The notes: generated by a model not told the origin, from the letters alone. A stretch of 64,000 bases of DNA from Bradyrhizobiaceae bacterium (GCA_020544565.1 CP078014.1:1432574-1496573), one strand, 5' to 3'. Shown: positions 20,457-31,713, numbered from the stretch's first letter. Translations and numbers: made by a program.

Positions 20457-20598
20457 GGTGCCTGTTTGATACAGGAACGCGGCATTCCGCAAGCCCGCAT
20501 GTCGCCCGGATCCCGCAGTTCCGGTGCGAATCCATGGCTCCCATGAGCCTTCTGCGCGGTGACGGCGGCCCCGGCGGATGCTACAGGTGGCGCTCTGA

Positions 20599-21681
<1,083 letters not shown>

Positions 21682-21684
21682 TCT

Positions 21685-21815
21685 TTCTTGCCCCGGACGC
21701 TGCGCGGCGCAAAGTGCCGCGCTGCTGAGCCGGGGCCGTTACGACCACAGCACCTTTTGCGGTCCCGGTTCAGCAGCGCATCACAAGCGTGCTGCGCTGC
21801 GCCCGGGACACACCG
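21685..21815. repeat. Interspersed 'CCCCGGACGCTGCGC...GGGGCCGTTAC' repeat, copy 2
   Basis: It contains CCCCGGACGCTGCGCGGCGCAAAGTGCCGCGCTGCTGAGCCGGGGCCGTTACGACC and then the reverse arm GGTCCCGGTTCAGCAGCGCATC...GCTGCGCTGCGCCCGGGACAC, so the two arms can fold on each other. It is related in inverted orientation to 1545-1628. Confidence 0.7.
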
Positions 21816-21944
21816 GAACATGACGCCCGCCGGATAACTTTTTCTCCATGCGGCCCCAAGCCGTCTTGCAGGGGCGGCACGGCGGGGCCATGTGCGCTCA
21901 AGCGGCCGGAGGAACCAGCACCGGCCGGATGGAGGAAAGTTTTC

Positions 21945-22496
21945 ATGTCCGACACCCGAGGCTCCGGCGACACCATCTGGCGCAACGATCCGTCGGCCAG
22001 CGCGCGGGCGCAGGAGGCGTTCGATCCGTGGGAGCAGCCGGAGCTGTTTCGCGGCGTGCTCACCAAGCGCTTCTTCGCCTTCCTGATCGATCTGGTGATC
22101 CTGGCGATTCCGATCGTGCTCGGGGTGATCTTCATCGCCCTGTTCGGCGTCGTCACGCTGGGGCTGGGCTGGTTCCTGTTCTGGCTGGTGTCGCCGCTGT
22201 CGGTGATCTGGGCGCTGATCTACTACGGCACCTCCCTCGGCGGCCCGCACGGCGCGACGGTGGGCATGCGGCTGATGGACATCGAGATGCGCACCTGGAC
22301 CGGCGAGCGGCCCTACTTCGTGCTCGGGGCGGTTCATGCCGTGCTGTACTGGGTGTCGGTCTCGTTCCTGACGCCGCTGGTGCTGCTGGTCGGGCTGTTC
22401 AACGGCCGTCGCCGCCTGCTGCACGACATCGTGCTCGGCACGGTGCTCGTCAACAGCACCGCGCTGGCCTATGCCGCGCCGGCATCGCGCCCCTGA
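21945..22496 (+). CDS. RDD-family membrane protein
   Basis: A 183-residue protein with the RDD domain: a soluble N-terminus ending in RGVLTKRFFAFLIDLVILAIPIVL, where the Arg and Asp of the family name are present (KRFFAFLIDL), then three hydrophobic segments at about 43-67, 72-90 and 120-142, and a closing RRLLHDIVLGTVLV. ATG at 21945 follows GGAGGAAAG. RDD proteins are of uncertain role; some are Na+/H+ antiporters. Upstream of bpt, same strand, with 166 bases between. Confidence 0.85.
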   Translation: MSDTRGSGDTIWRNDPSASARAQEAFDPWEQPELFRGVLTKRFFAFLIDLVILAIPIVLGVIFIALFGVVTLGLGWFLFWLVSPLSVIWALIYYGTSLGGPHGATVGMRLMDIEMRTWTGERPYFVLGAVHAVLYWVSVSFLTPLVLLVGLFNGRRRLLHDIVLGTVLVNSTALAYAAPASRP

Positions 22497-22662
22497 GCGC
22501 GGCCGCCGCGACGCACCACCATGAGGCGTGACGCCCGGAACCGGGCCCCGGTTTCCGGCGTCAGGCTGCAATTTCGTTGACCGCCCGCCGTGGCGGCGCG
22601 ATGCTGGGGCGTGGAATCACACGGACCGGAGCCACGCCGAGCTTGGAGATGATCGGCCCCTC

Positions 22663-23439
22663 GTGACGCAGCATTCGCGCAATACGCCGCAATTCTACCT
22701 GACGGCGCCCTCACCCTGCCCCTATCTGGAGGGCAAGCAGGAGCGCAAGGTGTTTACGCATCTGGTCGGCGACAAGGCCGCCGAGCTGAACGACCTGCTC
22801 ACCCATGGCGGCTTCCGCCGCAGCCAGTCCATCGCCTATCGGCCCGCCTGCGACCAGTGCCGCGCCTGCGTCTCGGTGCGGGTGATCGCCAACGAGTTTC
22901 GCCCCTCGCGCAACTTCCGCAAGATGATGGCGCGCAACGAGGACCTGATCGGCGAGTCGCGGTCGCCGGTGCCGACCTCCGAGCAATATTCCGTGTTCCG
23001 CGCCTATCTCGACCAGCGCCATCACGACGGCGGCATGGCGGACATGACGGTGCTCGACTACGCCATGATGGTGGAGGACAGCCACGTCGCCACCCGCATC
23101 ATCGAATACCGCCGCCGCACCCCCGATAGCGGCATCACCGGCAAGGCCGGCGATCTGGTCGCGGTGGCGCTGACCGATATCCTCAGCGACGGCCTGTCGA
23201 TGGTCTATTCGTTCTACGAGCCCGACGAGGACAGCCGCTCGCTCGGCAGCTTCATGATCCTCGACCACATCTCCCGCGCCCGCCGCATGGGCCTGCCCTA
23301 TGTCTATCTCGGCTACTGGATCGAGGGCTCGCGCAAGATGGGCTACAAGGCCCGCTTCCTGCCGCAGCAGCGCCTGTCGCCGAGCGGTTGGACCCGCGTC
23401 GACGCCACCGGCACCTCCGCGCCCGAGCCACAGGACTGA
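22663..23439 (+). CDS. bpt: Aspartate/glutamate leucyltransferase (N-end rule)
   Basis: A 258-residue member of the arginyl/leucyl-tRNA-protein transferase family that adds Leu to N-terminal Asp or Glu of proteins, marking them for ClpS/ClpAP. Conserved features are [15 protein letters not shown], the cysteine cluster [14 protein letters not shown], and [17 protein letters not shown] near the end. The GTG at 22663 follows GGAG and gives the family N-terminus [16 protein letters not shown] start; the upstream ATG at 22528 is less likely. Full length. The region after its stop is the repeat and IS30 area. Confidence 0.92.
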   Translation: MTQHSRNTPQFYLTAPSPCPYLEGKQERKVFTHLVGDKAAELNDLLTHGGFRRSQSIAYRPACDQCRACVSVRVIANEFRPSRNFRKMMARNEDLIGESRSPVPTSEQYSVFRAYLDQRHHDGGMADMTVLDYAMMVEDSHVATRIIEYRRRTPDSGITGKAGDLVAVALTDILSDGLSMVYSFYEPDEDSRSLGSFMILDHISRARRMGLPYVYLGYWIEGSRKMGYKARFLPQQRLSPSGWTRVDATGTSAPEPQD

Positions 23440-23467
23440 CATCTCGCGGCGGTCTTTCCCCCGCGCG

Positions 23468-24628
23468 TCACGACAGGATCGGACGCACGCTCCTTGTCAT
23501 TGCGAGCGTCAGCGAAGCAATCCAATCGATGGCTGTAACCGGCAAAGATGGATTGCTTCGTCGGCTTCGCCGCCTCGCAATGACGCGGGACATCGCGCGA
23601 TACGCGCCACACCCACGATGTCGTCCCCGCGAAGGCGGGGAGGTGGATTCACATTCGAAGTGCAACATTTGGGCGAAGGCCTCGGCTGGCGTGCTGAAGT
23701 CGAGGCACTTGCGCGGAGTATTGTTATAGGCGGCGACGAGCTTGCGGAAGCGGGCGTTTGAGAGTGTGGCGAGGTCGGTCTTTCGGGGAATGAAGCGGCG
23801 CATCCGGCCGATCGCGTTCTCGATGCCGCCCTTCTGCCAGGGCGCGTAGGGATCGCAGAAGAAGGTCTCGATCTGAAGATCGTGCAGCGCCAGATGGCGG
23901 GCAAACTCGGTGCCGTTGTCGAAGGTGACGGTCCGGCGGAGCGGTTGCGGGATCGCGCCGAACAGGTCGACCAGATGGCTGGCGACGCCGTTGGCCGCCT
24001 TGCTGGCGAGCCTGGTGGCCAGCAACAGGCGGGACTTGCGGTCATGCACGGTGAGGATGGCCTGGCCGTATTTGGCGAACATCATCAGGTCGGCTTCCCA
24101 ATGACCGCAGGTCTTGCGGTCATTGGCCTCGGGCGGCCGTTTTGCCACGGAAACACGGCCTTCAATGAAGCTCGCGGGGCTGCCGCCCCTCCTGCCGCGA
24201 CAGCCGCGCCGGCTCTTGCCGCGCGGCAGGTAGCGCCGCCAGCGGTAGTCCCTGGTGCGGGCGAGCTGGGCGTAGATGAAGCGGTAGATGGTCTCATGGC
24301 AGATCACCTTGCGGCCCTGGTCGCGCGCCAGACGGCCGGCGATCTGCTCGGGCGACCATCCGCTGGCGAGCCGCTCGAGCACGGCGGCCCGCAAGCGCTC
24401 ATCGCGCTCCAGCCGCATGCCCTTCCAGCGTCGGGCACGGCTCTGCTGGTTGGCGTAACTGGAGCGGTATCCGACCTGCGCGCCACTATTGCGCTTCAGC
24501 TCCCGAGAAATCGTTGATGGCGAGCGATCCAGAGCTGCCGCGATTTGCCGGATCGAGCTGCCATTGGCCGAAAGACGGGAAATCTCGCAGCGATCGTCCA
24601 GGGAAAGCTGATCGTAACTCCGCCCCAT
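23468..24628 (-). CDS. IS30-family transposase, reading past the element end
   Basis: The 386-residue frame encodes an N-terminal helix-turn-helix (residues 8-50, RCEISRLSANGSSIRQIAAALDRSPSTI region) and a DDE integrase core with Asp180 (HWEADLMM), Asp237 (VTFDNGTEF) and Glu270 (GGIENAIGRMRRF). IS30 transposases are normally about 320-350 residues. Here the frame continues beyond residue 328 out of the inverted repeat at 23644 and takes about 58 extra residues from flanking repeat DNA before a stop. Whether the element has an internal stop elsewhere cannot be judged. Active-site residues are intact. Confidence 0.9.
   Translation of the reverse strand: MGRSYDQLSLDDRCEISRLSANGSSIRQIAAALDRSPSTISRELKRNSGAQVGYRSSYANQQSRARRWKGMRLERDERLRAAVLERLASGWSPEQIAGRLARDQGRKVICHETIYRFIYAQLARTRDYRWRRYLPRGKSRRGCRGRRGGSPASFIEGRVSVAKRPPEANDRKTCGHWEADLMMFAKYGQAILTVHDRKSRLLLATRLASKAANGVASHLVDLFGAIPQPLRRTVTFDNGTEFARHLALHDLQIETFFCDPYAPWQKGGIENAIGRMRRFIPRKTDLATLSNARFRKLVAAYNNTPRKCLDFSTPAEAFAQMLHFECESTSPPSRGRHRGCGAYRAMSRVIARRRSRRSNPSLPVTAIDWIASLTLAMTRSVRPILS
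23490..23643. repeat. Composite interspersed repeat, left flank of the IS30 element
   Basis: Within 23490-23584, GTCATTGCGAGCGTCAGCGAAGCAATCC pairs with GGATTGCTTCGTC...CTCGCAATGAC. It is followed by ATGTCGTCCCCGCGAAGGCGGGG at 23620-23640. The same composite appears at 45928-46065. The IS30 element begins within or at the edge of the second unit. Confidence 0.75.
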
Positions 24629-24673
24629 GGCAACACCTCCAAAAGAAAGTGTTGCACTTCGTTTGTGAACTCA
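23644..24673. mobile_element. IS30-family insertion sequence (about 1.03 kb)
   Basis: Imperfect terminal inverted repeats flank the transposase. The left end TGGATTCACATTCGAAGTGC (23644-23663, then AACA) and the complement of the right end TGAGTTCACAAACGAAGTGC (then AACA, 24650-24673) agree at most positions. The outer flanks GCGGGG(A) on the left and GGGACCCATC on the right belong to one palindromic repeat, so the element split it. A short GGG(G) overlap may be the target duplication, but the exact ends are uncertain by a few bases because GAGGTGGATTC also appears in a repeat copy at 46070. Confidence 0.85.
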
Positions 24674-24795
24674 GGGGACCCATCACCACCGCGCATTGTG
24701 GTGATGGCAAGACACTTGCCCAGCCTCCTTCTCCAATCGCAAGATTGAGGAGTCTGGATCCCGGCCTTCGCCGGGATGACTGTGGAGAGCCGGGA
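24674..24795. repeat. Right half of the repeat split by the IS30 element
   Basis: GGGACCCATCACCACCGCGCATTGTGGTGATGG is followed by GTCTGGATCCCGGCCTTCGCCGGGATGAC. Related wording at 45785-45893 is GGGGTCCATAACCATCAGACCTTGTGGTGATGATGG and GTCCGGATCCCGGCGCGTGCGCCGGGATGAC, so this is the continuation of the same repeat family. Confidence 0.7.
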
Positions 24796-24833
24796 TGACC
24801 TGTGAGAGGGGGCGCAGAAATCGCGCGGCTCCG

Positions 24834-26204
24834 TCACCCCGCCACGAAATCGACCAGCAGCTTGACGTTGAGCGCGATCACCACCGCGGCGATGGCCGCC
24901 GCGAGCATCGACAGCCAGCGCGGCGCGACAAACGCGCCCATCTTCGCCCTGCTGGCGGTGAACATCACCAGCGGCACGATGGCGAACGGCAGTTGCAGGC
25001 TCAGCACCACCTGGCTGAGAATGAGCAACTGACCCGCGCCCTTCTCGCCGTACAGGATGGTGACCGCCGCCGCCGGCAGCACCGCGATCATGCGCGTGAT
25101 CAGGCGGCGCAGCCACGGCGCGACCCGAATGTTGATGAATCCTTCCATCACGATCTGGCCGGACAGGGTCGCCGTCACCGTCGAATTCAGGCCGCAGCAC
25201 AACAGCGCGATGCCGAACAGTGTCGGCGCCAGCGTCGAGCCGAGCAGCGGCGCGAGGAAGGCGTGGGCCTGATCGAGCTCCGCCACGTCGGTGCGACCCG
25301 CCTTGTGAAAGGTCGCGGCGGCAAGGATGAGGATGGAGCCGTTGATCAACAGCGCGAGGCATAGCGCGAAGGTGGAATCGATGGTGGCGAGCTTGATCGC
25401 CTCCTTCCTTTCCGGAACGCTGTCGCCATAGCCGCGGGTCTGCACCAGCCCTGAATGCAGGTAGAGATTGTGCGGCATCACCGTCGCGCCGAGAATGCCG
25501 AGCGCGAGGTAGAGCATGTCGCGGTCGCGCAGAATCTGGACGGTCGGCGCGAAGCCGCGGATCACCGCGCCCCAGTCAGGATCGGCCATCGCGATCTGGA
25601 TGGCGAAGCACGCGGCGATGACGCCGAGCAGCGCCACCACGAAGGCTTCGATCCAGCGGAAGCCGAGTGCCTGCAGCGCGAGAATGAGAAAGACATCGAG
25701 GGTGGTGATCACCACCCCGAGTTCGAGCGGGATCGCGAATAGCAGGTTGAGGCCGATGGCGGTGCCGATGATCTCGGCCAGGTCGGTGGCGCCGATGGCG
25801 ATTTCGGCGAACAGCCACAGCGGCCATGACACCCACGCCGGATAGGCGTCGCGGCAGGCCTGCGCCAGATCGCGCCCCGAACCGATGCCGAGCCGGGCGC
25901 ACAGCGCCTGCAGCACCACCGCCATGATGTTCGAGATCAGTGCGACGCTGAGCAGCGCGTAGCCGAATTTGGAGCCGCCCGCGAGCGAGGTCGCCCAGTT
26001 GCCGGGGTCCATGTAGCCGACCGCGACCAGATATCCCGGGCCGAGAAAGGCGACCAGCTTGCGCCAGAACGAGCCGTTCCGCGCCACCCGGATCGAGCCG
26101 AACATATCCGCCAGCGACGGCTCACCTCGCGGCAAGCGCCAGCCGCCCGCCTCGGGCGGTGCCTCGGCCGCGCCCGGCGGCGGTAACGGAGGGCGTGCAT
26201 CCAT
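24834..26204 (-). CDS. mntH: Nramp-family Mn2+ transporter
   Basis: A 456-residue integral membrane protein with about 11 membrane segments that imports Mn2+ (or related divalent metals) with protons. The metal-site motifs are present: DPGN ([11 protein letters not shown] near residue 80) and [10 protein letters not shown] in the sixth segment region. The N-terminal 50 residues are a Pro/Ala-rich cytoplasmic tail. ATG at 26204 is chosen; the frame extends to a TTG at 26240 that lies in the candidate operator. A TTGCAA-(N5)-TTGCAA box upstream suggests Mur/Fur regulation. Confidence 0.93.
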   Translation of the reverse strand: MDARPPLPPPGAAEAPPEAGGWRLPRGEPSLADMFGSIRVARNGSFWRKLVAFLGPGYLVAVGYMDPGNWATSLAGGSKFGYALLSVALISNIMAVVLQALCARLGIGSGRDLAQACRDAYPAWVSWPLWLFAEIAIGATDLAEIIGTAIGLNLLFAIPLELGVVITTLDVFLILALQALGFRWIEAFVVALLGVIAACFAIQIAMADPDWGAVIRGFAPTVQILRDRDMLYLALGILGATVMPHNLYLHSGLVQTRGYGDSVPERKEAIKLATIDSTFALCLALLINGSILILAAATFHKAGRTDVAELDQAHAFLAPLLGSTLAPTLFGIALLCCGLNSTVTATLSGQIVMEGFINIRVAPWLRRLITRMIAVLPAAAVTILYGEKGAGQLLILSQVVLSLQLPFAIVPLVMFTASRAKMGAFVAPRWLSMLAAAIAAVVIALNVKLLVDFVAG

Positions 26205-26234
26205 ACTGGATATATGTCCACAAGTTCCACTTAG

Positions 26235-26251
26235 TTGCAAGTGATTTGCAA
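26235..26251 (-). promoter_or_regulatory. Candidate Mur/Fur-type operator upstream of mntH
   Basis: TTGCAA (26235-26240), five bases, TTGCAA (26246-26251). Each half is self-complementary, so the site has dyad symmetry. It lies about 31 bases upstream of the mntH ATG. Alphaproteobacterial Mn-responsive Mur sites have TTGCAA-like halves as I recall; the identification is inference. Confidence 0.45.
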
Positions 26252-26272
26252 AAGCAGAACCATAGCCATGGC

Positions 26273-26767
26273 CTACCCGCCGGTTTCAAAATCGCCCGGC
26301 TGCGGCGGCGCAATCGGGGTGAACTCGCAGCGGTTCGGCTTGAGATCGAGCAGCGGTGTGCCGTCGAGGCAATCGAGCCCCTGCACCAGCACGCTGGTGC
26401 CCTCGATGCCGACCAGCTTTGCCACCGAGGTGCCGAGCGGATTGGGTCGCACCGGAGAGCGCAGCGCGAAGGTGCCGCGCGTCGTGCCGTCATTGGCCGG
26501 GCTCTGGCGGACGAGATCGCGCCGCGACTGGTGCAGCCAGTAGATCACCTCCACCTGGGTGAATTTCTCCAGCCCCGCGAGCGCCGCTACCCACGGCTCG
26601 AAAATCTCGATCCGGCACACCGGGCCATCGTGCCGGCCCTGACGCGGGGTCATCAGGCGGTCGGTCCACGGCGTATGGATGCGGCCGATGAACACCAGCC
26701 CGGCGTCGGTGGGCGACGGCGGATCAACCGCGACCTCGCCTTCGCGAATTTCATTGTAACGCACCAT
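26273..26767 (-). CDS. trmO: tRNA (N6-threonylcarbamoyladenosine-37) methyltransferase TrmO-like
   Basis: A 164-residue single beta-barrel protein of the TsaA/TrmO (UPF0066) family, which methylates the t6A37 base in tRNA-Thr using S-adenosylmethionine. Family wording includes [58 protein letters not shown] and [19 protein letters not shown] at 26767 ([10 protein letters not shown]) is the first ATG; a TTG at 26830 would add 21 residues. It lies on the same strand just beyond the mntH leader and is divergent from the MFS gene. Some members bind divalent cations or act outside tRNA modification, so the exact target is inferred. Confidence 0.85.
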   Translation of the reverse strand: MVRYNEIREGEVAVDPPSPTDAGLVFIGRIHTPWTDRLMTPRQGRHDGPVCRIEIFEPWVAALAGLEKFTQVEVIYWLHQSRRDLVRQSPANDGTTRGTFALRSPVRPNPLGTSVAKLVGIEGTSVLVQGLDCLDGTPLLDLKPNRCEFTPIAPPQPGDFETGG

Positions 26768-26949
26768 TTCCGGCCGGCTCCGCTCCGCGTTGATCGCGGA
26801 TGACTGTAGCTTGGCCGCAGCCGTCTGCAAACGCGTTCACGAAGGCGTCGATTGACAGGCGAGCCATGGCCGGACAGGTCTGATATGTAGCAGAATATCA
26901 TACCGCCCTTTCCGCCGATCGCGACTCAAGAACAACAGAAACGCCGTCA

Positions 26950-28164
26950 ATGCCGTCCACCGCGACCGGGACCCTGCTCCGTCACCAGCCGTTCCAGTTC
27001 TATCTCGGCGCCCGCGGCCTGTCCCGGCTGTGCAGCCAGATCGCCGCCGTGGCGGTGGGCTGGCAGATCTACGACAAGACCGGCAGCGCGCTCGATCTCG
27101 GATTGGTGGGGCTGGTCCAGTTCCTGCCCACCGCGATCCTGGTGTTCGCCGCCGGCCACGCCGTCGACCGCTACGACCGCAAGCGCGTCATGCAGCTGTG
27201 CCAGATCGCCGAAGCGCTGACGGCGGCGGTCCTGGCATGGGGCAGCTTCGCCGGCTGGCTGACGGTGCCGCAAATATTTCTGGCGATGGCGATGCTCGGT
27301 ATCGTCACCGCGTTCGAAAACCCCGCCTCGTCGGCGCTGCTGCCCGCCGTTGCGCCGCACGGCATGCTGCAGCGGGCGACCGCGGTGTCCACCGGCTTCG
27401 GCCAGATCGCGATGGTCACCGGCCCCGCCGTGGGCGGCCTGACCTACGCGCTGTCGCCGGCCGCGCCCTACACCATCATGGCCGTGCTCTGGCTGGTGGG
27501 CGCGGTGCTGAGCGGGGCGATCGGGGTCGCGCGCGCGGAGATATCCCGGGAGCCGCCGACCTTCGCCGACCTGTTCGCCGGCGTCGGCTTCGTGCGGCGC
27601 AATCCGGCGATCCTCGGCACCATCTCGCTCGATCTGTTCGCAGTGCTGCTCGGCGGCGCCACCGCGCTGCTGCCGATCTACGCCCGCGACATCCTGCACA
27701 CCGGCCCGCTCGGCCTCGGCCTGCTGCGCTCAGCGCCGGCGGTGGGCGCGCTCTTGATGACGGCGGTGCTGGCCCGCTATTCCATCAACCGGCGCGTCGG
27801 CATGCGGATGTTTCAATCGGTGATCGTGTTCGGCCTCGCCACCATGGTGTTCGCGCTGTCCACCTGGCTGTGGCTGTCGGTGATCGCGCTGGTGGTGATG
27901 GGCGCGGCCGATACCGTGAGCGTGGTGATCCGCCTGTCGCTGGTGCAGCTCGCGACGCCCGACGACATGCGCGGCCGCGTCGGCGCGGTGAACTTCCTGT
28001 TTATCAACGCCTCCAACCAGCTCGGCCAGTTCGAAAGCGGCGTCACCGCGGCGCTGCTGGGGGCGATGCCGGCCGCCGTTCTCGGCGGCATCGGCACCGT
28101 CCTCATCGCCCTGCTGTGGATGAAGCTGTTCCCGACGCTGCGCAACGTCGAGCGGCTGGAATAG
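26950..28164 (+). CDS. MFS exporter (MFS_3/EntS-like family)
   Basis: A 404-residue major facilitator with about 12 predicted membrane spans. Early conserved wording ARGLSRLCSQIAAVAVGWQIYDKTGSALDLGLVGLVQFLP and the cytoplasmic loop motif GHAVDRYDRKRVM between helices 2 and 3 are typical of the EntS/MFS_3 group, which export siderophores or drugs. The substrate cannot be read from the sequence and no siderophore genes are nearby. The ATG at 26950 is used. It is convergent with parC, whose stop lies 12 bases beyond. Confidence 0.9.
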   Translation: MPSTATGTLLRHQPFQFYLGARGLSRLCSQIAAVAVGWQIYDKTGSALDLGLVGLVQFLPTAILVFAAGHAVDRYDRKRVMQLCQIAEALTAAVLAWGSFAGWLTVPQIFLAMAMLGIVTAFENPASSALLPAVAPHGMLQRATAVSTGFGQIAMVTGPAVGGLTYALSPAAPYTIMAVLWLVGAVLSGAIGVARAEISREPPTFADLFAGVGFVRRNPAILGTISLDLFAVLLGGATALLPIYARDILHTGPLGLGLLRSAPAVGALLMTAVLARYSINRRVGMRMFQSVIVFGLATMVFALSTWLWLSVIALVVMGAADTVSVVIRLSLVQLATPDDMRGRVGAVNFLFINASNQLGQFESGVTAALLGAMPAAVLGGIGTVLIALLWMKLFPTLRNVERLE

Positions 28165-28176
28165 CGCGAGGCCGCG

Positions 28177-30429
28177 CTATGCGATGCCCTTGCCGAACTT
28201 GTTCGACTTCGGCAGGCCGTGGGCGAGACGGCCGGCATCGGCGCGGTTGCCGCGCCAGTCGGCCAGTTCCTTCCACGTCATGCTCTGCTCGCGGCCGGCG
28301 GAATCCCGCCACGTCATGCCGTCCTTGGCGGTGAAGGTGGTGACGTCCGACAGCGCGCCGCCGCTGTACTTCTGCAGCCGCACGCCGCGCCCGCGCGTCA
28401 TCTCCGGCACCTGGTCGAGCGGAAACACCACCATCTTGTGGTTGCTGCCGATCACCGCGACGGTATCACCGCTCACCGTGGCGATGGCGACGGCGCGGTT
28501 CGGCGCGGCGACGTTCAGCACCTGCTTGCCCTTGCGGGTGTTGGCGACGCAATCGTCCTCGTTGACGACGAAGCCCTGGCCGTCGCGGCCGGCGACCAGA
28601 AACTTGCGGCCGCCCTTCTGCACGAACAGCGCGACGATGTCAGCGTCGCCCTCCATGTCGATCATCATCCGGATCGGATCGCCATGGCCGCGCCCGCCCG
28701 GAAGCTTCTGGGCATCGAGAGTATAGAAACGCCCGTTGGAAGCAAACAGCGTCAGCTTCGAGGTGCTTTCGGCGAAGAACGAGAAGCCGAGGCTGTCATC
28801 GGTCTTGAAGGCGAGATTGGACACATCCTCGACGTGTCCCTTCAAAGTGCGGACCCAGCCCTTCTCCGAGACCACCACCGTGATCGGCTCGCGCTCCACC
28901 AGCGCCTCCTCGATGGCGGCGAGATCGTGCTCCGGCGCATCCGCGAACTGGGTGCGGCGCTTGCCGAGCGGCGTCTTCGGGCCGAACAGGTCGCGGACCC
29001 GCTTGACCTGCTCGCCGACCTTCTTCCACTGCTCCTCCTCCGAGGCCAGCACGCGGTTGAGGCCCTTCAGCTCGTTGCGAAGGTCCTTGTCCTCGCCGCG
29101 GATCTCCATTTCCTCGAGCTTGCGCAGATTGCGCAGCCGCATGTTGAGGATGGAATCGGCCTGCAGGTCGGTGAGTTTGAAGGTCCGGATCAGAACCGGC
29201 TTGGGCTCGTCCTCGGTGCGGATGATCTTGATCACCTTGTCGAGGTTCAGATAGGCGATCAGATAGCCGCCCAGCACCTCGAGCCGATGCTCGATCTGGT
29301 TCTTGCGATAGTTGGCGCGGCGAACGAGCACGTCGCGCAGATGATCCAGCCACTCGCGCAGGCACTCGGCGAGGCCCAGCACCTTGGGGATGCGGCCCTT
29401 CACCAGCACGTTGAGATTGAGCGAGATCCGGCTTTCAAGCTCGGTCTGCTTGAACAGCGTCTCCATCAATACTTCGGGATCGACGTTCTTTGACTTCGGC
29501 TCGATGACGATGCGCACGTCCTCGGCCGACTCGTCGCGGATGTCGCCGACCAGCAGCAGCTTCTTCTCGTTGAGCAGTTCAGCGATACGCTCGATCAGCC
29601 GCGACTTCTGCACCAGCCACGGAATCTCGGTAACGACGATATTCCAGGTACCGCGCGCGCCGTCTTCCTGATGCCACTTCGCGCGCACGCGGAACGAGCC
29701 GCGGCCGGTGGCGTAGGCTTCCGCGATGCTTTCCTTGGAATCGACCACGATGCCGCCGGTCGGAAAATCCGGACCCTTGACGTAACGCAGCAGGCCGCTC
29801 GATTTGGTGTTGGGCTTGTCGATCAGATGCAGCGCGGCATCGCACAGCTCGGCGGCGTTGTGCGGCGGGATCGAGGTCGCCATGCCGACCGCGATGCCCT
29901 GCGCACCGTTGGCGAGCAGGTTCGGGAACGCGCCGGGCAGAACCACCGGCTCCTTCGACTGGCCGTCGTAATTGGCGCGAAACTCGACCGCGTCCTCGTC
30001 GATGCCTTCCAGCAGAAGCCGGCCGACCTCGGTCATGCGCGCTTCGGTGTAGCGGTAGGCCGCCGGATTGTCGCCGTCGATGTTGCCGAAATTGCCCTGC
30101 CCGTCCACCAGCGGATAGCGCGAGGCGAAATCCTGCGCGAGACGCACCAGCGCATCGTAGATCGACTGGTCGCCATGCGGATGAAACGAGCCCATCACGT
30201 CGCCGACGATCTTGGCCGACTTCTTGAACGGCGTGCCGGGATCAAGCCGCAACAGGCGCATGCCGTAAAGGATGCGGCGATGCACCGGCTTGAGGCCGTC
30301 GCGCGCGTCCGGCAGCGCACGGTGCATGATGGTGGACAGCGCGTAAGCGAGATAGCGCTCCTCGAGAGCCTCGCGCAACGCGACTTCCTGGACGTCCATC
30401 GGCTCGGGCGGAATCAGTCTTTTTCCCAT
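28177..30429 (-). CDS. parC: DNA topoisomerase IV subunit A
   Basis: A 750-residue type IIA topoisomerase A subunit that with ParE decatenates daughter chromosomes. Catalytic Tyr127 lies in [15 protein letters not shown]; the quinolone-resistance region [18 protein letters not shown] is at residues 80-97. The C-terminal half is a beta-pinwheel-type domain, but its repeats are less regular than GyrA and lack the GyrA-box, favouring ParC. The ATG at 30429 ([12 protein letters not shown]) is chosen over a longer frame whose extra 50 residues do not match the family. A single-gene unit with its own leader. Confidence 0.95.
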   Translation of the reverse strand: MGKRLIPPEPMDVQEVALREALEERYLAYALSTIMHRALPDARDGLKPVHRRILYGMRLLRLDPGTPFKKSAKIVGDVMGSFHPHGDQSIYDALVRLAQDFASRYPLVDGQGNFGNIDGDNPAAYRYTEARMTEVGRLLLEGIDEDAVEFRANYDGQSKEPVVLPGAFPNLLANGAQGIAVGMATSIPPHNAAELCDAALHLIDKPNTKSSGLLRYVKGPDFPTGGIVVDSKESIAEAYATGRGSFRVRAKWHQEDGARGTWNIVVTEIPWLVQKSRLIERIAELLNEKKLLLVGDIRDESAEDVRIVIEPKSKNVDPEVLMETLFKQTELESRISLNLNVLVKGRIPKVLGLAECLREWLDHLRDVLVRRANYRKNQIEHRLEVLGGYLIAYLNLDKVIKIIRTEDEPKPVLIRTFKLTDLQADSILNMRLRNLRKLEEMEIRGEDKDLRNELKGLNRVLASEEEQWKKVGEQVKRVRDLFGPKTPLGKRRTQFADAPEHDLAAIEEALVEREPITVVVSEKGWVRTLKGHVEDVSNLAFKTDDSLGFSFFAESTSKLTLFASNGRFYTLDAQKLPGGRGHGDPIRMMIDMEGDADIVALFVQKGGRKFLVAGRDGQGFVVNEDDCVANTRKGKQVLNVAAPNRAVAIATVSGDTVAVIGSNHKMVVFPLDQVPEMTRGRGVRLQKYSGGALSDVTTFTAKDGMTWRDSAGREQSMTWKELADWRGNRADAGRLAHGLPKSNKFGKGIA

Positions 30430-30619
30430 AAACAGGGGGTTAACCCTTGCCGGCCGAATGAACAATACATGAATTGTCTGGACATCGTTGGTCCAGAATG
30501 GTTCCGCCATATTTCCCATGGTTGCGACGGCCGGCGGTCTCGAAACGGGTGGCGGCGCCGCAACCAAACGGTCGGCCAATCGTTGGTCAACACTGTCTGA
30601 TATTTAAGGAGAAAGAATC

Positions 30620-30886
30620 ATGCGTCGTTCGATACTCGCAGCCGTCGCCGCTGTGTCGCTGGCCGGAGCCGGATCGCTCGCCGCCGTGCGCGCCGAAGCC
30701 ATGCCGCTGGTTCCCGCTCCCGCCGGGATTGCGGGACAGGCGACCAACGTCAGGCTGGTGTGCGAACGGGTCTGGAACGGGTTTTCTTGGACCCGTCGCT
30801 GCTACGAAACCCGGCCGCGCTATTACGCCCCGCCGCGCTACTACGGCCCGCGGCCGTATCATCCGCGCCCGCGCTATTATTACTGA
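30620..30886 (+). CDS. Small secreted protein with Tyr/Pro/Arg-rich tail
   Basis: An 88-residue protein. ATG at 30620 has AAGGAG 10 bases upstream. A signal peptide ends near residue 26 (AAVRAEA). The mature region has two cysteines, LVCERVW and RRCYETR, and ends in a repetitive tail of Tyr, Pro and Arg (RPRYYAPPRYYGPRPYHPRP then RYYY). Proteins of this type are frequent in Bradyrhizobiaceae; function unknown. A strong terminator follows at 30924, so it is monocistronic. Confidence 0.8.
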   Translation: MRRSILAAVAAVSLAGAGSLAAVRAEAMPLVPAPAGIAGQATNVRLVCERVWNGFSWTRRCYETRPRYYAPPRYYGPRPYHPRPRYYY

Positions 30887-30923
30887 TCCGCGCGGGTCGG
30901 AGAATTGCGGATTTTCGCGTCAC

Positions 30924-30951
30924 GCGGGCCGGATGATTCCGGCCCGCTTTT
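30924..30951 (+). terminator. Rho-independent terminator after the small secreted protein
   Basis: GCGGGCCGG (30924-30932) pairs with CCGGCCCGC (30939-30947) around ATGATT, followed by TTTT. Confidence 0.9.
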
Positions 30952-30963
30952 CGTGCGACGGCT

Positions 30964-31713
30964 TCATTCGGCGGCCGTCCGCACCCGGGGACGCGTCACG
31001 GCGGCGATGAATCCCTCCCGCGCATCGGAATGGCCCTGCCCGCGCGGCTCCAGCACATTGCGCAACAGGAACAGCCCGGTCAGCCGGAAGCCATCGGCGA
31101 TGTCCTGTCCCGACCAGCCGTTGCGGCCGTCATCGCTCTCGCGCAGAAACGGAGGCAACGGCAACAGCCGCTCGCGCCACGGCTCGCCGGCCTGACGCGA
31201 CACTGCCGTGCCCGATTTCGGCGAGACATAGATCAGATCGTGCGCCGTGCCGGTGGCCGCGCAGGCGGACAGATCAAGGCCGAAACCAAGTTCGGCCAGC
31301 ATCGCCAGTTCAAACCGCACCAGATGCGCCCCCGCTCCGCTCGCATCGTCGAAATCATCGAGGATGGCGACGAGCATCGCATAGATATCCTCGTGCGGAT
31401 CGCGCTCCGGCAACAGCCGCACCAGCGACGCCAGATGGGTGACGCCATAGACCGCGTGCGACGACGCGAACATGGTGGCCGCGCGCAATCGCGTGCCTTC
31501 CAGCGCGTAATATCCCAGATGCTCGTCGAGGCGCGCGCGCCACACCGCCGTGACGCTGTTGCCGGGCTGAAGCAGCGGACGCATCCGCGATCCCGCGCCG
31601 CCGCGCACGAGGCCGAGATGGCGGCCATGGTCGCGCGTCATCAGTTCGACGATGGCGCTGGATTCTCCGTGCCGCCGCGTGCCGAGGATGATGCCTTCGT
31701 CGCTCCATTCCAT
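30964..31713 (-). CDS. recO: DNA repair protein RecO
   Basis: A 249-residue recombination mediator that loads RecA at single-strand gaps with RecF and RecR. The N-terminal OB-fold starts with [26 protein letters not shown]; the helical domain has [21 protein letters not shown], with Cys positions conserved in the zinc-associated part in many RecO proteins (only one is obvious here). It ends the rsh-pdxJ-acpS-lepB-rnc-era line, separated from era by a small membrane protein gene. Normal length. Confidence 0.94.
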   Translation of the reverse strand: MEWSDEGIILGTRRHGESSAIVELMTRDHGRHLGLVRGGAGSRMRPLLQPGNSVTAVWRARLDEHLGYYALEGTRLRAATMFASSHAVYGVTHLASLVRLLPERDPHEDIYAMLVAILDDFDDASGAGAHLVRFELAMLAELGFGLDLSACAATGTAHDLIYVSPKSGTAVSRQAGEPWRERLLPLPPFLRESDDGRNGWSGQDIADGFRLTGLFLLRNVLEPRGQGHSDAREGFIAAVTRPRVRTAAE

